From IMG/VR virus record IMGVR_UViG_3300033153_007823, positions 1 through 32,361 of that record: a stretch of 32,361 nt of DNA; one strand, written 5' to 3'. How positions within the stretch are numbered: position 1 is the first letter of the stretch; the number at the start of each line of letters is the position of its first letter. Made by a program: the position numbers and the translations under genes. Positions 23,785 to 30,213 of this stretch are shown here, piece by piece. This stretch comes from a virus. The notes under the pieces were generated by a model. That model was not told the DNA's origin and did not search any database. It saw nothing but the letters and a program-made list of their open reading frames with translations.

Positions 23785-24600
23785 ATGTCCTTTTGGTCAG
23801 GTTTATTCCAATTGAGGACTATACTAGATACTGAAACGGATGGTGAGAGTCCCCTTAGCCAGGCTCTTATGGATCAGATCCGTGAGAATATTGAAGTGTT
23901 GTTTATGCTGGTCGCAGGCACGGGGCCTGGCGGTCAGGCAAGCTCCGACCCTCCCAACGACACCACCGGTTATTTTTATGATGCCGCCGCCGGCTGGTCC
24001 GACGATCAGCACAACGGCAGGACCCTGCTCATTACCTCCGGGGCTGCCAAGGGCAATATGTATACCATCGACGACACGGATGCTGCTAACAACCGTTTAG
24101 TCTGTACGGGGGACAACCTGTATGCCGACGGGGTCCGCAGCGGGGACTATTATGCCATATTGATGGATGTCTTGAATAATCCGTCTTGGGGGCATAACCA
24201 CGATAACGTGAACAGCCGGGAGGTGGTGCTGCCCGACGGCACGGTGTCGGCCTGGTCGGGTGAACGCGAGGTCTCTGGTTCACAAACGGGCTACGACACG
24301 ACTAATGCCAAACATATTCGTATTTTTTATCCCGGCACATTTACACATTTGAAATTCTCCGCAGAAATTAAAGCCGATTCAGGTGATACCGCCTATTGCC
24401 GGCTTTCGGATGGAACAAACGACTCATCGGAGGTATCTCGTGGAAGCACCACTTATGGATGGCAAGATTCCTCATCATGGAACATTAGCGGATTAGGTTG
24501 GACTCCCAACTCATGGCAAAGTTTATATGTTCAGGGTAAGTGTTATGCAGGAGGGGGCTGGTGGATTCGCGGGGTTAACATCGTTTGGGCCAATAGTTAA
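23785..24600 (+). CDS. Tail-tip or tail-fibre protein
   Basis: A 271-residue structural protein. The N-terminal part has SPLSQALMDQIRENIEVLFM and then DPPNDTTGYFYDAAAGWSDD, NGRTLLITSGAAKGNMY and NLYADGVRSGDYY, repeated in style in other siphovirus tail genes. A GHNHDNVNSREV motif leads to a C-terminal beta-rich domain (about residues 165-271) rich in Gly, Ser and Trp (WNISGLGWTPNSWQSLYVQG), which could bind a receptor. AAAGGAGG with six bases spacing precedes ATG 23785; a decoy ATG lies at 23780. It is likely exposed at the tail tip. Confidence 0.7.
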   Translation: MSFWSGLFQLRTILDTETDGESPLSQALMDQIRENIEVLFMLVAGTGPGGQASSDPPNDTTGYFYDAAAGWSDDQHNGRTLLITSGAAKGNMYTIDDTDAANNRLVCTGDNLYADGVRSGDYYAILMDVLNNPSWGHNHDNVNSREVVLPDGTVSAWSGEREVSGSQTGYDTTNAKHIRIFYPGTFTHLKFSAEIKADSGDTAYCRLSDGTNDSSEVSRGSTTYGWQDSSSWNISGLGWTPNSWQSLYVQGKCYAGGGWWIRGVNIVWANS

Positions 24601-24613
24601 ATGGAGGCCAATC

Positions 24614-24811
24614 ATGATTAACAATGCTACGGTTTTTGTATTATGTCAGATGGTTGGGGACAGCACCACCATTAAAGGATTGTTCACCTCTGAGGAGCGG
24701 GTCAAATCCGCAATATTGGAAGGCAACTGGTTGATTGTTCCAGTCAAAGTAAATCAATTGGCGGATGTTACTTTATCGGATAAAGCCCCTGGGGCCTTAC
24801 TGATAGAATAA
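24614..24811 (+). CDS. Small protein, ended by TAA with an open in-frame extension
   Basis: A 65-residue protein starting MINNATVFVLCQMVG with GGAGG (24603-24607) six bases upstream. The longer frame from 24527 overlaps the fibre gene and is not preferred. After LLIE it stops at TAA 24809-24811. The same frame then stays open to TAG 24911-24913, encoding a lysine/glutamate-rich coiled-coil-like segment. Either a short product is made, or a longer form arises by readthrough, or a former 98-residue gene was cut by a nonsense change. Its beta-like N-terminal part resembles small tail-associated proteins only in position. Confidence 0.7.
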   Translation: MINNATVFVLCQMVGDSTTIKGLFTSEERVKSAILEGNWLIVPVKVNQLADVTLSDKAPGALLIE

Positions 24812-24913
24812 ACCAAAGAAGAGTCGCTCAAGGAACTGGACGATAAATATAAGGCCTTGGAGGCGCGCATAGCTGCTATTGAAAAAGCGAAGTCCGATCT
24901 CGGAGGAACGTAG
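24812..24913 (+). other. In-frame open extension after TAA (coiled-coil-like)
   Basis: Thirty-three sense codons follow the stop at 24809-24811 in the same frame. They encode TKEESLKELDDKYKALEARI, then an Ala/Lys-rich end, which has clear heptad character. No ATG or obvious ribosome binding site starts it independently. The rest of the gap to the next gene (24914-24975) contains no gene. Confidence 0.6.
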
Positions 24914-24975
24914 TTAGAGGACACGTGAGCCCCTTTGGTGATAGTATAATATAAGAAAAAGGGGATAAGAAAAAC

Positions 24976-25194
24976 ATGAAAACTGATTTCAGTACTGATA
25001 CCAAAATGAGAGCAATTAACCTTGCCGATGAGCATTGGGAATATGTTCGCGGCGTGATAGAAAGGGAGCACCCCAAGTTGTCCGAGACTTCCCCCGAGGC
25101 GTTGACATCGTACCTGGAGGCAATTGAGTACCACTTTAAAACCGCATTCGTTCACGGGTACAAACATGCTATAGAAGACATATCCAGTCCATAG
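24976..25194 (+). CDS. Small unknown protein
   Basis: A 72-residue, mainly helical protein starting MKTDFSTDTKMRAINL and containing DEHWEYVRGVIE and ALTSYLEAIEYHFKTAFVHG. There are no Cys pairs, membrane segments or catalytic signatures. An AAGGGG lies upstream at a rather long spacing (about eleven bases). It starts a block of small genes after the tail cluster. It is tightly packed and has normal coding character, so it is likely real; the function is not recognised. Confidence 0.7.
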   Translation: MKTDFSTDTKMRAINLADEHWEYVRGVIEREHPKLSETSPEALTSYLEAIEYHFKTAFVHGYKHAIEDISSP

Positions 25195-25222
25195 GCAGAC
25201 AAGAAGAAATAGAGGGACACTC

Positions 25223-25384
25223 ATGAGAAACTCAAAAGCCAAGAAACTGAGGAAAATGATATACGGGGACAAATCAATCAGAGGCACCGAGTATCGAATC
25301 CATATCGCCGACGGACATATCATCGCCGACGATACCCGCCGCCTATACAAGAAAGCGAAACGATCTAGTTATATGAAGGCTTGA
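25223..25384 (+). CDS. Very small basic protein (53 residues)
   Basis: An ATG at 25223 opens a 53-residue frame ending at TGA 25382-25384, with AGAGGGA seven or so bases before it. The protein is basic: MRNSKAKKLRKMIYGDKSIR, then TEYRIHIADGHIIADD and a Lys/Arg-rich end. The KKLRK-(I/L)YGD opening recalls small proteins found in other tailed phages, but I do not know their function. The next gene starts one base after its stop. Confidence 0.7.
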   Translation: MRNSKAKKLRKMIYGDKSIRGTEYRIHIADGHIIADDTRRLYKKAKRSSYMKA

Positions 25385-25385
25385 T

Positions 25386-25703
25386 ATGAAACCCGGTACC
25401 CAAGGAACTATTATTTTCGTGGTGCTTCTGTTTGTTTGCAACTTGCTCATAGTCACGAGTCTTTTTTGGCTCAGTGGGATGATTTCTTCGCAGGATGAGG
25501 GAGCTCGATCCTATTATCAGGTCAAGATCCTGGCCCCCGAGGAGCCCACAGAAGAGAACATAAACAGATGGCTAAAGAACCACCCAGGATGGGAACCCAT
25601 TTACATCAACTGGGGGTCTTATGTGGTGCCCCACTTCTGGGTGAAGAAAGAGTTTATTAACCACCGGCGTAAGAAAGGGTTGAAAAGTGTTTCAGTGAAA
25701 TAG
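25386..25703 (+). CDS. Membrane-anchored small protein
   Basis: A 105-residue protein with one N-terminal hydrophobic segment (IIFVVLLFVCNLLIVTSLFW, about residues 9-28), then an outside or cytoplasmic domain with LKNHPGWEPIYINWGSYV and WVKKEFINHRRKKG. The lysine-rich tail after the single membrane segment and the absence of catalytic motifs fit an accessory membrane protein. It might be exclusion- or lysis-related, but this is not supported by a motif. It precedes the strong hairpin at 25724. Confidence 0.7.
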   Translation: MKPGTQGTIIFVVLLFVCNLLIVTSLFWLSGMISSQDEGARSYYQVKILAPEEPTEENINRWLKNHPGWEPIYINWGSYVVPHFWVKKEFINHRRKKGLKSVSVK

Positions 25704-25723
25704 GCGAGCCACAAGGTCACACG

Positions 25724-25756
25724 CCCTCCCCTCACTAAGGCCGGGGGAGGGGAGGG
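25724..25756 (+). terminator. Intrinsic-type hairpin terminator
   Basis: CCCTCCCCTC (25724-25733) and GAGGGGAGGG (25747-25756) are perfectly complementary over ten base pairs, with a 13-base loop. The stem is followed by TATTT, a weak U tract. It lies 21 bases after a gene and before a new ribosome binding site, so it can end transcription of the tail operon, at least in part. Confidence 0.65.
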
Positions 25757-25796
25757 TATTTCAAACTCTATGAATGACTAGATAAGGGGAAATGTT

Positions 25797-25997
25797 ATGA
25801 CATATTTGATTCAAGGGGGAGGGAACACTTGCGAGGATTGCCGGCGGGGATTGGGAATACATGTTACAATGGATTATGAGACCCACACAGAGTATTTGTT
25901 AACCTGTAACCGAGAAAACAGCTCACACTACGGACACGCAATTGTTGTATTTCACCCTGCCTGTGCATTATTTGAACCAAGAAAGAACGAAGTATAA
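25797..25997 (+). CDS. Small Cys-rich protein (CxxC, HPAC-F motif)
   Basis: A 66-residue protein with GNTCEDCRRG near the N terminus and FHPACALFEP near the C terminus, plus a middle Cys. The pattern C-x2-C ... C ... HPAC-x2-F is shared with the gene at 27465, which suggests related small metal-binding domains. AAGGGGA precedes the ATG. It is the first of several Cys-rich genes in this AT-richer block. The function is not recognised. Confidence 0.7.
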   Translation: MTYLIQGGGNTCEDCRRGLGIHVTMDYETHTEYLLTCNRENSSHYGHAIVVFHPACALFEPRKNEV

Positions 25998-26036
25998 AAT
26001 GGGAGAAATTGTGGTAATAGTGGATAGGAGCGTATA

Positions 26037-26285
26037 ATGAAGAAAATAATTGGGTTGCCAGAAGATCATTGGAAATGTACGTATTGGGCATATAAATTTG
26101 AAAATATGACTGATGATCACGGAAACACTGATGAGCACGAAAGCATAGTAATGCACCCCATGCCCTCCGTTTTGGCGTTACATGTTGAGTTATCTTTTAC
26201 GGTTGTTCCTTCCAAACTTCAAGAGGCTTGTGATGATCTTAACAAATTGATTTCTTATTTAGAGACACATAATGAAAATAGTTAG
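26037..26285 (+). CDS. Small unknown protein
   Basis: An 82-residue protein starting MKKIIGLPEDHWKCTYWAYK, with a His/Asp-rich patch (TDDHGNTDEHES) and a C-terminal beta-helix segment (SFTVVPSKLQEACDDLNKL). There is no membrane segment or clear catalytic motif. AGGAG lies about six bases upstream of the start. It ends 99 bases before the next gene; that gap has no gene that I can support. Confidence 0.65.
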   Translation: MKKIIGLPEDHWKCTYWAYKFENMTDDHGNTDEHESIVMHPMPSVLALHVELSFTVVPSKLQEACDDLNKLISYLETHNENS

Positions 26286-26384
26286 TGTTACTGGGATTAC
26301 CAACAGGTGCGGGGATGAACAGAATTGAAAGCGAATATTAATAGGAGTCTGTAATATCAATCTTTCCGAGAAAGGAGAAATTCG

Positions 26385-26636
26385 ATGGATGGTAAAGTGG
26401 TTATCGGGGGATATGAGTTTGATAAGGAATGTCCCAAGGAATGTCCTGGGCATGGGGAGCACCTTGAACAGGGTGGTCTGTGTCATAGGTGCCCAATTTT
26501 TAATTGTCTTCCTATTCCTGGCAGTGTTGATGATTTTGTTTTATTAAGGCCTGATGAATATCGGAATGATTGGGCAAAGGCGTGGAAAGAATGGTTTGAT
26601 AAAGGCATGGTAGGGTTTCCCGATCTTCGTATTTAA
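26385..26636 (+). CDS. Small Cys-rich protein with CPxxC and CxxC motifs
   Basis: An 83-residue protein with cysteines grouped as ECPKECPGHGEH and LCHRCPIFNC, an arrangement suggesting a zinc-binding domain. The C-terminal half is without Cys and contains LLRPDEYRNDWAKAWKEWF, a helical amphipathic stretch. GAAAGGAG precedes the ATG. It may bind nucleic acid or metal; no family is recognised. Confidence 0.7.
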   Translation: MDGKVVIGGYEFDKECPKECPGHGEHLEQGGLCHRCPIFNCLPIPGSVDDFVLLRPDEYRNDWAKAWKEWFDKGMVGFPDLRI

Positions 26637-26700
26637 GCAACAAACCAGAAGAAAAATTGCGGTGAATAGCATTCGTATTATAGAGGTGTTAGATAACCGA

Positions 26701-27039
26701 ATGAAAATTGTTATTATTCCCGGACTTGGGGCAACCCCGGACAATATAGATGATGTGATTGCTTCTACAGGGTTAGACGAAATAACACTACGTGATACGA
26801 ATATTGATTACATAAGAAAACACTCGATAACAGGCGGTTATGAAGGTTCGTCCCGAGGTGATTTGGAAAGACATCTGTCAAATTTAGGGTGGAAACAATG
26901 GAGATACGATGAAAATATTTGGCTGAAACCCGGTCACAAATGTTTTTCAGAAACAATTCCTACTAGCAGAGAAATTAGGGCATTGTTCGCTCGGCGCCGA
27001 ATAAGAACGCGGATAAGAACTTCTACTATTAGCATATAA
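26701..27039 (+). CDS. Unknown protein (start uncertain)
   Basis: About 112 residues from ATG 26701. It begins MKIVIIPGLGATPDNIDDVI, continues with SRGDLERHLSNLGWKQWRYD and ends in a basic stretch (RRRIRTRIRTSTISI). The frame is open from a GTG at 26662, but neither start has a convincing Shine-Dalgarno sequence. No domain or metal-binding pattern is clear. It is one of the less certain genes in the block. Confidence 0.55.
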   Translation: MKIVIIPGLGATPDNIDDVIASTGLDEITLRDTNIDYIRKHSITGGYEGSSRGDLERHLSNLGWKQWRYDENIWLKPGHKCFSETIPTSREIRALFARRRIRTRIRTSTISI

Positions 27040-27065
27040 TATAAATTTTAGAGAGGAAGCCCAAG

Positions 27066-27194
27066 ATGATCAAATCACTGGTAAATGCTTTCAGGGAAAT
27101 CGTAACCGGTGAATGTTTCCGGCAAAATGAATGCGGGCGTTGTCGCCGTTGTAAAAAAGGTGGTTTGAATCAGAACCTCACGTTACTATGGTAA
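27066..27194 (+). CDS. Very small Cys-rich protein (42 residues)
   Basis: An ATG at 27066 with AGAGGAAG upstream opens a frame to TAA 27192-27194. The 42-residue product has a helical start (MIKSLVNAFREIV) and four cysteines in ECFRQNECGRCRRCKK, with spacing C-x5-C-x2-C-x2-C, so it may bind zinc. It overlaps the next gene's start by seven bases. The ribosome binding site, overlap and Cys pattern make it plausible despite its size. Confidence 0.6.
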   Translation: MIKSLVNAFREIVTGECFRQNECGRCRRCKKGGLNQNLTLLW

Positions 27195-27433
27195 ATCGTT
27201 ACCAGGGTTGTTTTGCTGTCTGCGAAAAATGTTGGCATGAACTGGGCACCTTTGGAAAACGGCTACCCTATTATAGGATGTTGTTGGATGAATGGGACAA
27301 AAGTGGATTACCTCCATGCAGTTTGTCATACAGGAGGGATTTGATGAGTGCGCTGGCCAAGGAATCGTGTGAGGATTACCTGAAGAAGTTAGACAAGGAA
27401 AAGGAAAAGATGGTAAGTTCTCTGTTCTCCTGA
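27188..27433 (+). CDS. Small Cys-containing protein
   Basis: An 81-residue protein with GCFAVCEKCWHELG near the N terminus (C-x3-C-x2-C) and later cysteines, then a charged helical C terminus (SCEDYLKKLDKEKEKMV). It starts inside the end of the previous small gene. The N-terminal cluster is similar in style to the other small Cys-rich proteins here and could form a zinc knuckle. The function is unknown. Confidence 0.65.
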   Translation: MVNRYQGCFAVCEKCWHELGTFGKRLPYYRMLLDEWDKSGLPPCSLSYRRDLMSALAKESCEDYLKKLDKEKEKMVSSLFS

Positions 27434-27464
27434 AATCCTTATTTTCCATGGGAAGGATGATGAA

Positions 27465-27662
27465 ATGACTAGGGCAGATAAAGATGTCGAAAACGTTTGT
27501 GGTAATTGTCAACATTCTGAATATAACTACACTGGCTCAGTTAAGGCATGTGCCTGTATTTCATCGGACCATTTTGGTCATTACATAACAGACGATCACC
27601 CAGCATGTAAAAAATTCGTTTCCAAGGCCGAGAGGAATGACCATGAAACTAACAGCCTGTGA
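27465..27662 (+). CDS. Small Cys-rich protein (CxxC, HPAC-F motif)
   Basis: A 65-residue protein with NVCGNCQHSEYN, then ACACIS, then DDHPACKKFV. The spacing and the HPAC-x2-F ending match the gene at 25797, suggesting two copies of one small metal-binding family. I associate the C-x2-C-x-H ... PACxxF style with small phage and bacterial zinc proteins, but no function is known to me. It overlaps the next gene by about twenty bases. Confidence 0.68.
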   Translation: MTRADKDVENVCGNCQHSEYNYTGSVKACACISSDHFGHYITDDHPACKKFVSKAERNDHETNSL

Positions 27663-28047
27663 TTATTGCGGGAAGGTGGGCAGCGATGTGAAGAGTCACC
27701 GTTTTCCATATGGGAGAACCCTCGATCCATCGGGCAATGGGTACGATGACATCACCATTTCTTTCGACGCCTGTTCAAATTGTTATGCCGAGATTTTGTG
27801 CGATGCCTTACGTGATGCCGTAATCAATGGCGTCATGAAGCGTCGTGCTGACAACAAAAAGCAAATTGAATACGAAATAGGCGAGCGGATAAGAAGGGCG
27901 ATAGGCAAGAAGGAAAAGGCAAAGCTAAAAAATTCCACTTCATCTCTTTCGATAAAGATAGATCCTGTGAGTCTTTTTGAGGATGAGGTATTCTTGGACA
28001 GATTAACCCAGAGGATAAAAGACAGCATGAAGAGCGATCCCGATTAG
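27643..28047 (+). CDS. Small protein with N-terminal zinc-knuckle-like motif and helical tail
   Basis: A protein of about 134 residues. TACDYCGKVG and FDACSNCYAEI give two CxxC pairs, so the N-terminal half probably binds one metal ion. The remainder is helical and charged (RADNKKQIEYEIGERIRRAI, then LTQRIKDSM). AGAGGA at 27631-27636 is six bases before ATG 27643 but touches ATG 27637, so 27643 is preferred. It is the last gene of the small Cys-rich block, before the lysis region. Not recognised. Confidence 0.68.
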   Translation: MKLTACDYCGKVGSDVKSHRFPYGRTLDPSGNGYDDITISFDACSNCYAEILCDALRDAVINGVMKRRADNKKQIEYEIGERIRRAIGKKEKAKLKNSTSSLSIKIDPVSLFEDEVFLDRLTQRIKDSMKSDPD

Positions 28048-28057
28048 GAGTAAGAAA

Positions 28058-28588
28058 ATGCATGTAGTCGATCCCAGTGCCATTGTTCCTGTATCCGTTT
28101 CTCAGGTCCTGCTGGCATCGTTGGTGGTTTTGTGTGGTTTGTCCCTGCTAACCGTGGGACTCATAAAATTCATCTTGGGTAAGATCATCAAGGATGTTGA
28201 ATCCGAAGAGCGCGTCACCAGCGATATGATGAAGTCGATAAAAGAAAGCATAGATGTTTTGGGCAGGTCATTCGTTGATTATAAGGATTCATGGCCACAA
28301 AGGCGCGAAGCATTGTTAGAAACCTTTGATCATATATGCGATAGGAAACAAGAGGCATGTTCAAAACTAATGGAACAACGCATAACTAATTCTGAGCTTT
28401 CTATGCAGACAACCCTTGCATCAATACAGAGTAACCAGGAACACCTTTGCGGCATGGTGGAGGGGATGAGAAAGGAAATCGACGCCAAGTGGAAGGAGAT
28501 AGAACGAAATAGAAGAGAATTATCGGACAGGATAGACAAACTGGTGCTATCTAATAGGCAGAGTGAGCGGGAATTTGGTGCGATATGA
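28058..28588 (+). CDS. Membrane-anchored coiled-coil protein
   Basis: A 176-residue protein with a long hydrophobic N-terminal segment (about residues 14-40: VLLASLVVLCGLSLLTVGLI) that could be one or two short membrane passes. It is followed by a long charged coiled coil (EEALR-like heptads through KWKEIERNRRELSDRIDKL). Its place just before an endolysin suggests a lysis accessory such as a spanin- or holin-associated protein, but a diagnostic motif is missing. Its stop slightly precedes the likely start of the next gene. Confidence 0.68.
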   Translation: MHVVDPSAIVPVSVSQVLLASLVVLCGLSLLTVGLIKFILGKIIKDVESEERVTSDMMKSIKESIDVLGRSFVDYKDSWPQRREALLETFDHICDRKQEACSKLMEQRITNSELSMQTTLASIQSNQEHLCGMVEGMRKEIDAKWKEIERNRRELSDRIDKLVLSNRQSEREFGAI

Positions 28589-28589
28589 A

Positions 28590-28994
28590 ATGCCTTATTA
28601 TAGATGGGGTCATGCAGTGAATATGGCATTCAGAAAAATAACACTGGTAACGTCTGCTGTCTTGGGAATAGGCGGCGTTATCAGTTTAGGTGCCGCAGTG
28701 GATGAGAGACATACCCACCAAGATGTTACACGTCCCGAATTTATAACTGTCTGCAAGAACGTAACCTCCCTGATGGTTTGGCGCGAACAACAAAACCTTT
28801 TCAGTGCTCGTGAGAATGTCCAAAGGCAGATTTGGAACCTGCAAGATCGTTGGCGCGGTAAGGAAATGCCCCAGTCTGCTATTGACGACCTAAGGTCGTT
28901 GAAGCAGCAGAAGAGTGACATAGACAGAGATCTGAACGAAGTTATTCGCAAGATAAGGAAAGAGGCTGGTGACAGCATATACAAAACGAGGTAA
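28590..28994 (+). CDS. Membrane-anchored helical protein (spanin-like candidate)
   Basis: About 134 residues from ATG 28590. A GTG at 28563 and an ATG at 28623 are alternatives. There is a hydrophobic N-terminal segment (ITLVTSAVLGIGGVISLGAA, roughly residues 16-35) followed by a periplasmic-type helical domain with Arg/Gln/Glu-rich heptads (NVQRQIWNLQDRW, LKQQKSDIDRDLNEVIRKIR). This topology matches an inner-membrane spanin (Rz-like), and its place next to the endolysin agrees. A separate outer-membrane spanin with a lipobox was not found, so the call stays tentative. Confidence 0.6.
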   Translation: MPYYRWGHAVNMAFRKITLVTSAVLGIGGVISLGAAVDERHTHQDVTRPEFITVCKNVTSLMVWREQQNLFSARENVQRQIWNLQDRWRGKEMPQSAIDDLRSLKQQKSDIDRDLNEVIRKIRKEAGDSIYKTR

Positions 28995-29000
28995 AAGACC

Positions 29001-29447
29001 ATGTCAATTTCATGGGATAAAGTACCGCATTTTACCAGGGAAGAATTTGACGATCCCCTTTACCCAGGATCGGGAGATTTTATTGACGGCGTGTTGTTGC
29101 ATCTTTTGGTTAAGACGCGACTCGAAACTGGTTGGTTCATGATAACACACGCTGCAGTTGGTGGGTGCGTGGACGTTGACGGCAAGCATGGGCACAGTCC
29201 CCATTCTTATCATCGTAAAGATATGGGATGTAAAGCATGTGATTTTCATTTCAAGACTAAGGTTTCACCAAGAGAGCAATTTTATGTTTTGATGCGTATG
29301 GGGTTTACCGGCATCGGGGTTTATTTTGACTGGAATTGGGGTGGTGAGCTCCTGCCGATAGGGTTTCATGTTGATACCAGGCCGCGTATTTGTTGCCAGG
29401 TATGGACACGGAGAAACGGTAAGTATATTTATTTATTGGAGGGTTGA
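29001..29447 (+). CDS. Endolysin-like peptidase (M15 family)
   Basis: A 148-residue protein resembling the M15 (VanY/peptidase M15_3) metallopeptidases used as phage endolysins to cut peptidoglycan cross-links. The motif SYHRKDMGCKACDFH carries H71 and D81, and GFHVDTRP gives H123, which together match the zinc-binding His-Asp-His set. The spacing between H71 and D81 is slightly longer than the classical SxHxxGxAxD. It has no signal peptide, so it would need the holin to reach the cell wall. A holin gene follows immediately. Confidence 0.8.
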   Translation: MSISWDKVPHFTREEFDDPLYPGSGDFIDGVLLHLLVKTRLETGWFMITHAAVGGCVDVDGKHGHSPHSYHRKDMGCKACDFHFKTKVSPREQFYVLMRMGFTGIGVYFDWNWGGELLPIGFHVDTRPRICCQVWTRRNGKYIYLLEG

Positions 29448-29450
29448 TTT

Positions 29451-29978
29451 ATGGATTGGAAAGACGTTGGCCGATCTATTCTGAGTTTCGCACCTGCTAT
29501 TGGAGGCGCTTTGTTGGGTCCGCCTGGTGCCGCTATGGGTGCGGGGGTGTCGGCTTTGGCGAAAGCACTGGGTGATGATGAGAGTAACATAACACCGGAG
29601 AAGGTACTTAGTAAACTACGTACCGAGCCCGAGGAGACCGCCCGGGCCCTCACCCGGGCGGATCTCGAATACGAACGCGAATTGACCCGACGTCTGGACA
29701 TCGTCAACCGCACCATGCAGGCAGAAGCCAAGTCGGAGCATTGGCCGCAGTACTCATGGCGCCCCTTTTGTGGCTTTCTGTGGCCTGTTGCCGTCCTCGG
29801 TATCTACGTGCTCCTGCCGCTTGCGGGAAAGACGGTGCCCGAGGTGCCCCAGTGGATCTGGCTGGGCTGGGCGTCCATCCTGGGAGTGTCCGCATGGCAC
29901 AGGGGCAGGGAGAAACGTGCGCAGGCGGGGGATGTTGAAGGAGTTCTGGGTAGTGTGATCAGGGCGATAAGGGGGTAG
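29451..29978 (+). CDS. Holin of the 3TM (GTA-type) family
   Basis: A 175-residue protein that looks like the 3TM holin family also seen in gene-transfer agents. A glycine/alanine-rich hydrophobic N-terminal region (about 11-38) is followed by a charged linker, then NRTMQAEAKSEHWPQYSWRP. Two further hydrophobic segments follow (FCGFLWPVAVLGIYVLLPLA at 106-125; WIWLGWASILGVSAW at 135-149). It would form the lesion that releases the endolysin. The second half has a distinctly higher GC content than the preceding genes, and a perfect 9-bp GC hairpin lies within the linker codons. Confidence 0.85.
   Translation: MDWKDVGRSILSFAPAIGGALLGPPGAAMGAGVSALAKALGDDESNITPEKVLSKLRTEPEETARALTRADLEYERELTRRLDIVNRTMQAEAKSEHWPQYSWRPFCGFLWPVAVLGIYVLLPLAGKTVPEVPQWIWLGWASILGVSAWHRGREKRAQAGDVEGVLGSVIRAIRG
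29638..29661 (+). repeat. Perfect GC inverted repeat inside the holin gene
   Basis: CCGCCCGGG (29638-29646) and CCCGGGCGG (29653-29661) form nine G/C pairs around a six-base loop. The site is inside coding sequence and falls where composition turns from moderate to high GC. Confidence 0.7.
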
Positions 29979-29982
29979 GGAG

Positions 29983-30213
29983 ATGGCAATACTTTCATTG
30001 ACCAACCAGAAGACTGCACGAGACACCATAGCACCAAAGATCGCAAACCTTCAGAGTGCTATGGAGACCAGGAAAGAAGTCTGGCAGCGGCTCCCCATTG
30101 AAAAGAAAAAGAAATGGATCAAGTCCGGCAAGGACCCTATCATGACGCTGGCGTGGAGTATTTATCGCTACCTGGACCAAAACTTCTTCGGGGAGGTGGA
30201 AGACGATGGCTAA
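29983..30213 (+). CDS. Small unknown protein before the spike genes
   Basis: A 76-residue, basic, helical protein (TARDTIAPKIANLQSAMETR, then WQRLPIEKKKKWIKSGKDP and LAWSIYRYLDQNFFGEVE). There are no cysteines or membrane segments. It follows the holin with four bases between and overlaps the next gene by eight bases. The WxRLPxxKKxxWIxSxxDP pattern appears in small phage proteins near tail fibre genes, as far as I remember; the function is unknown. Confidence 0.7.
   Translation: MAILSLTNQKTARDTIAPKIANLQSAMETRKEVWQRLPIEKKKKWIKSGKDPIMTLAWSIYRYLDQNFFGEVEDDG

Noticed and set aside
24945-24950. TATAAT before the 24976 gene as a promoter
   Set aside because: No acceptable -35 box lies 16-18 bases upstream and no TGn extension is present; in an AT-rich gap this can be chance.
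25999-26037. Twelve-codon mini-frame with TAATG coupling to the 26037 gene
   Set aside because: It is too short to judge and has no ribosome binding site of its own; the downstream gene has one.
27035-27040. TATAAT before the 27066 gene as a promoter
   Set aside because: It overlaps a stop codon in an AT-rich stretch and has no -35 match at the right distance.
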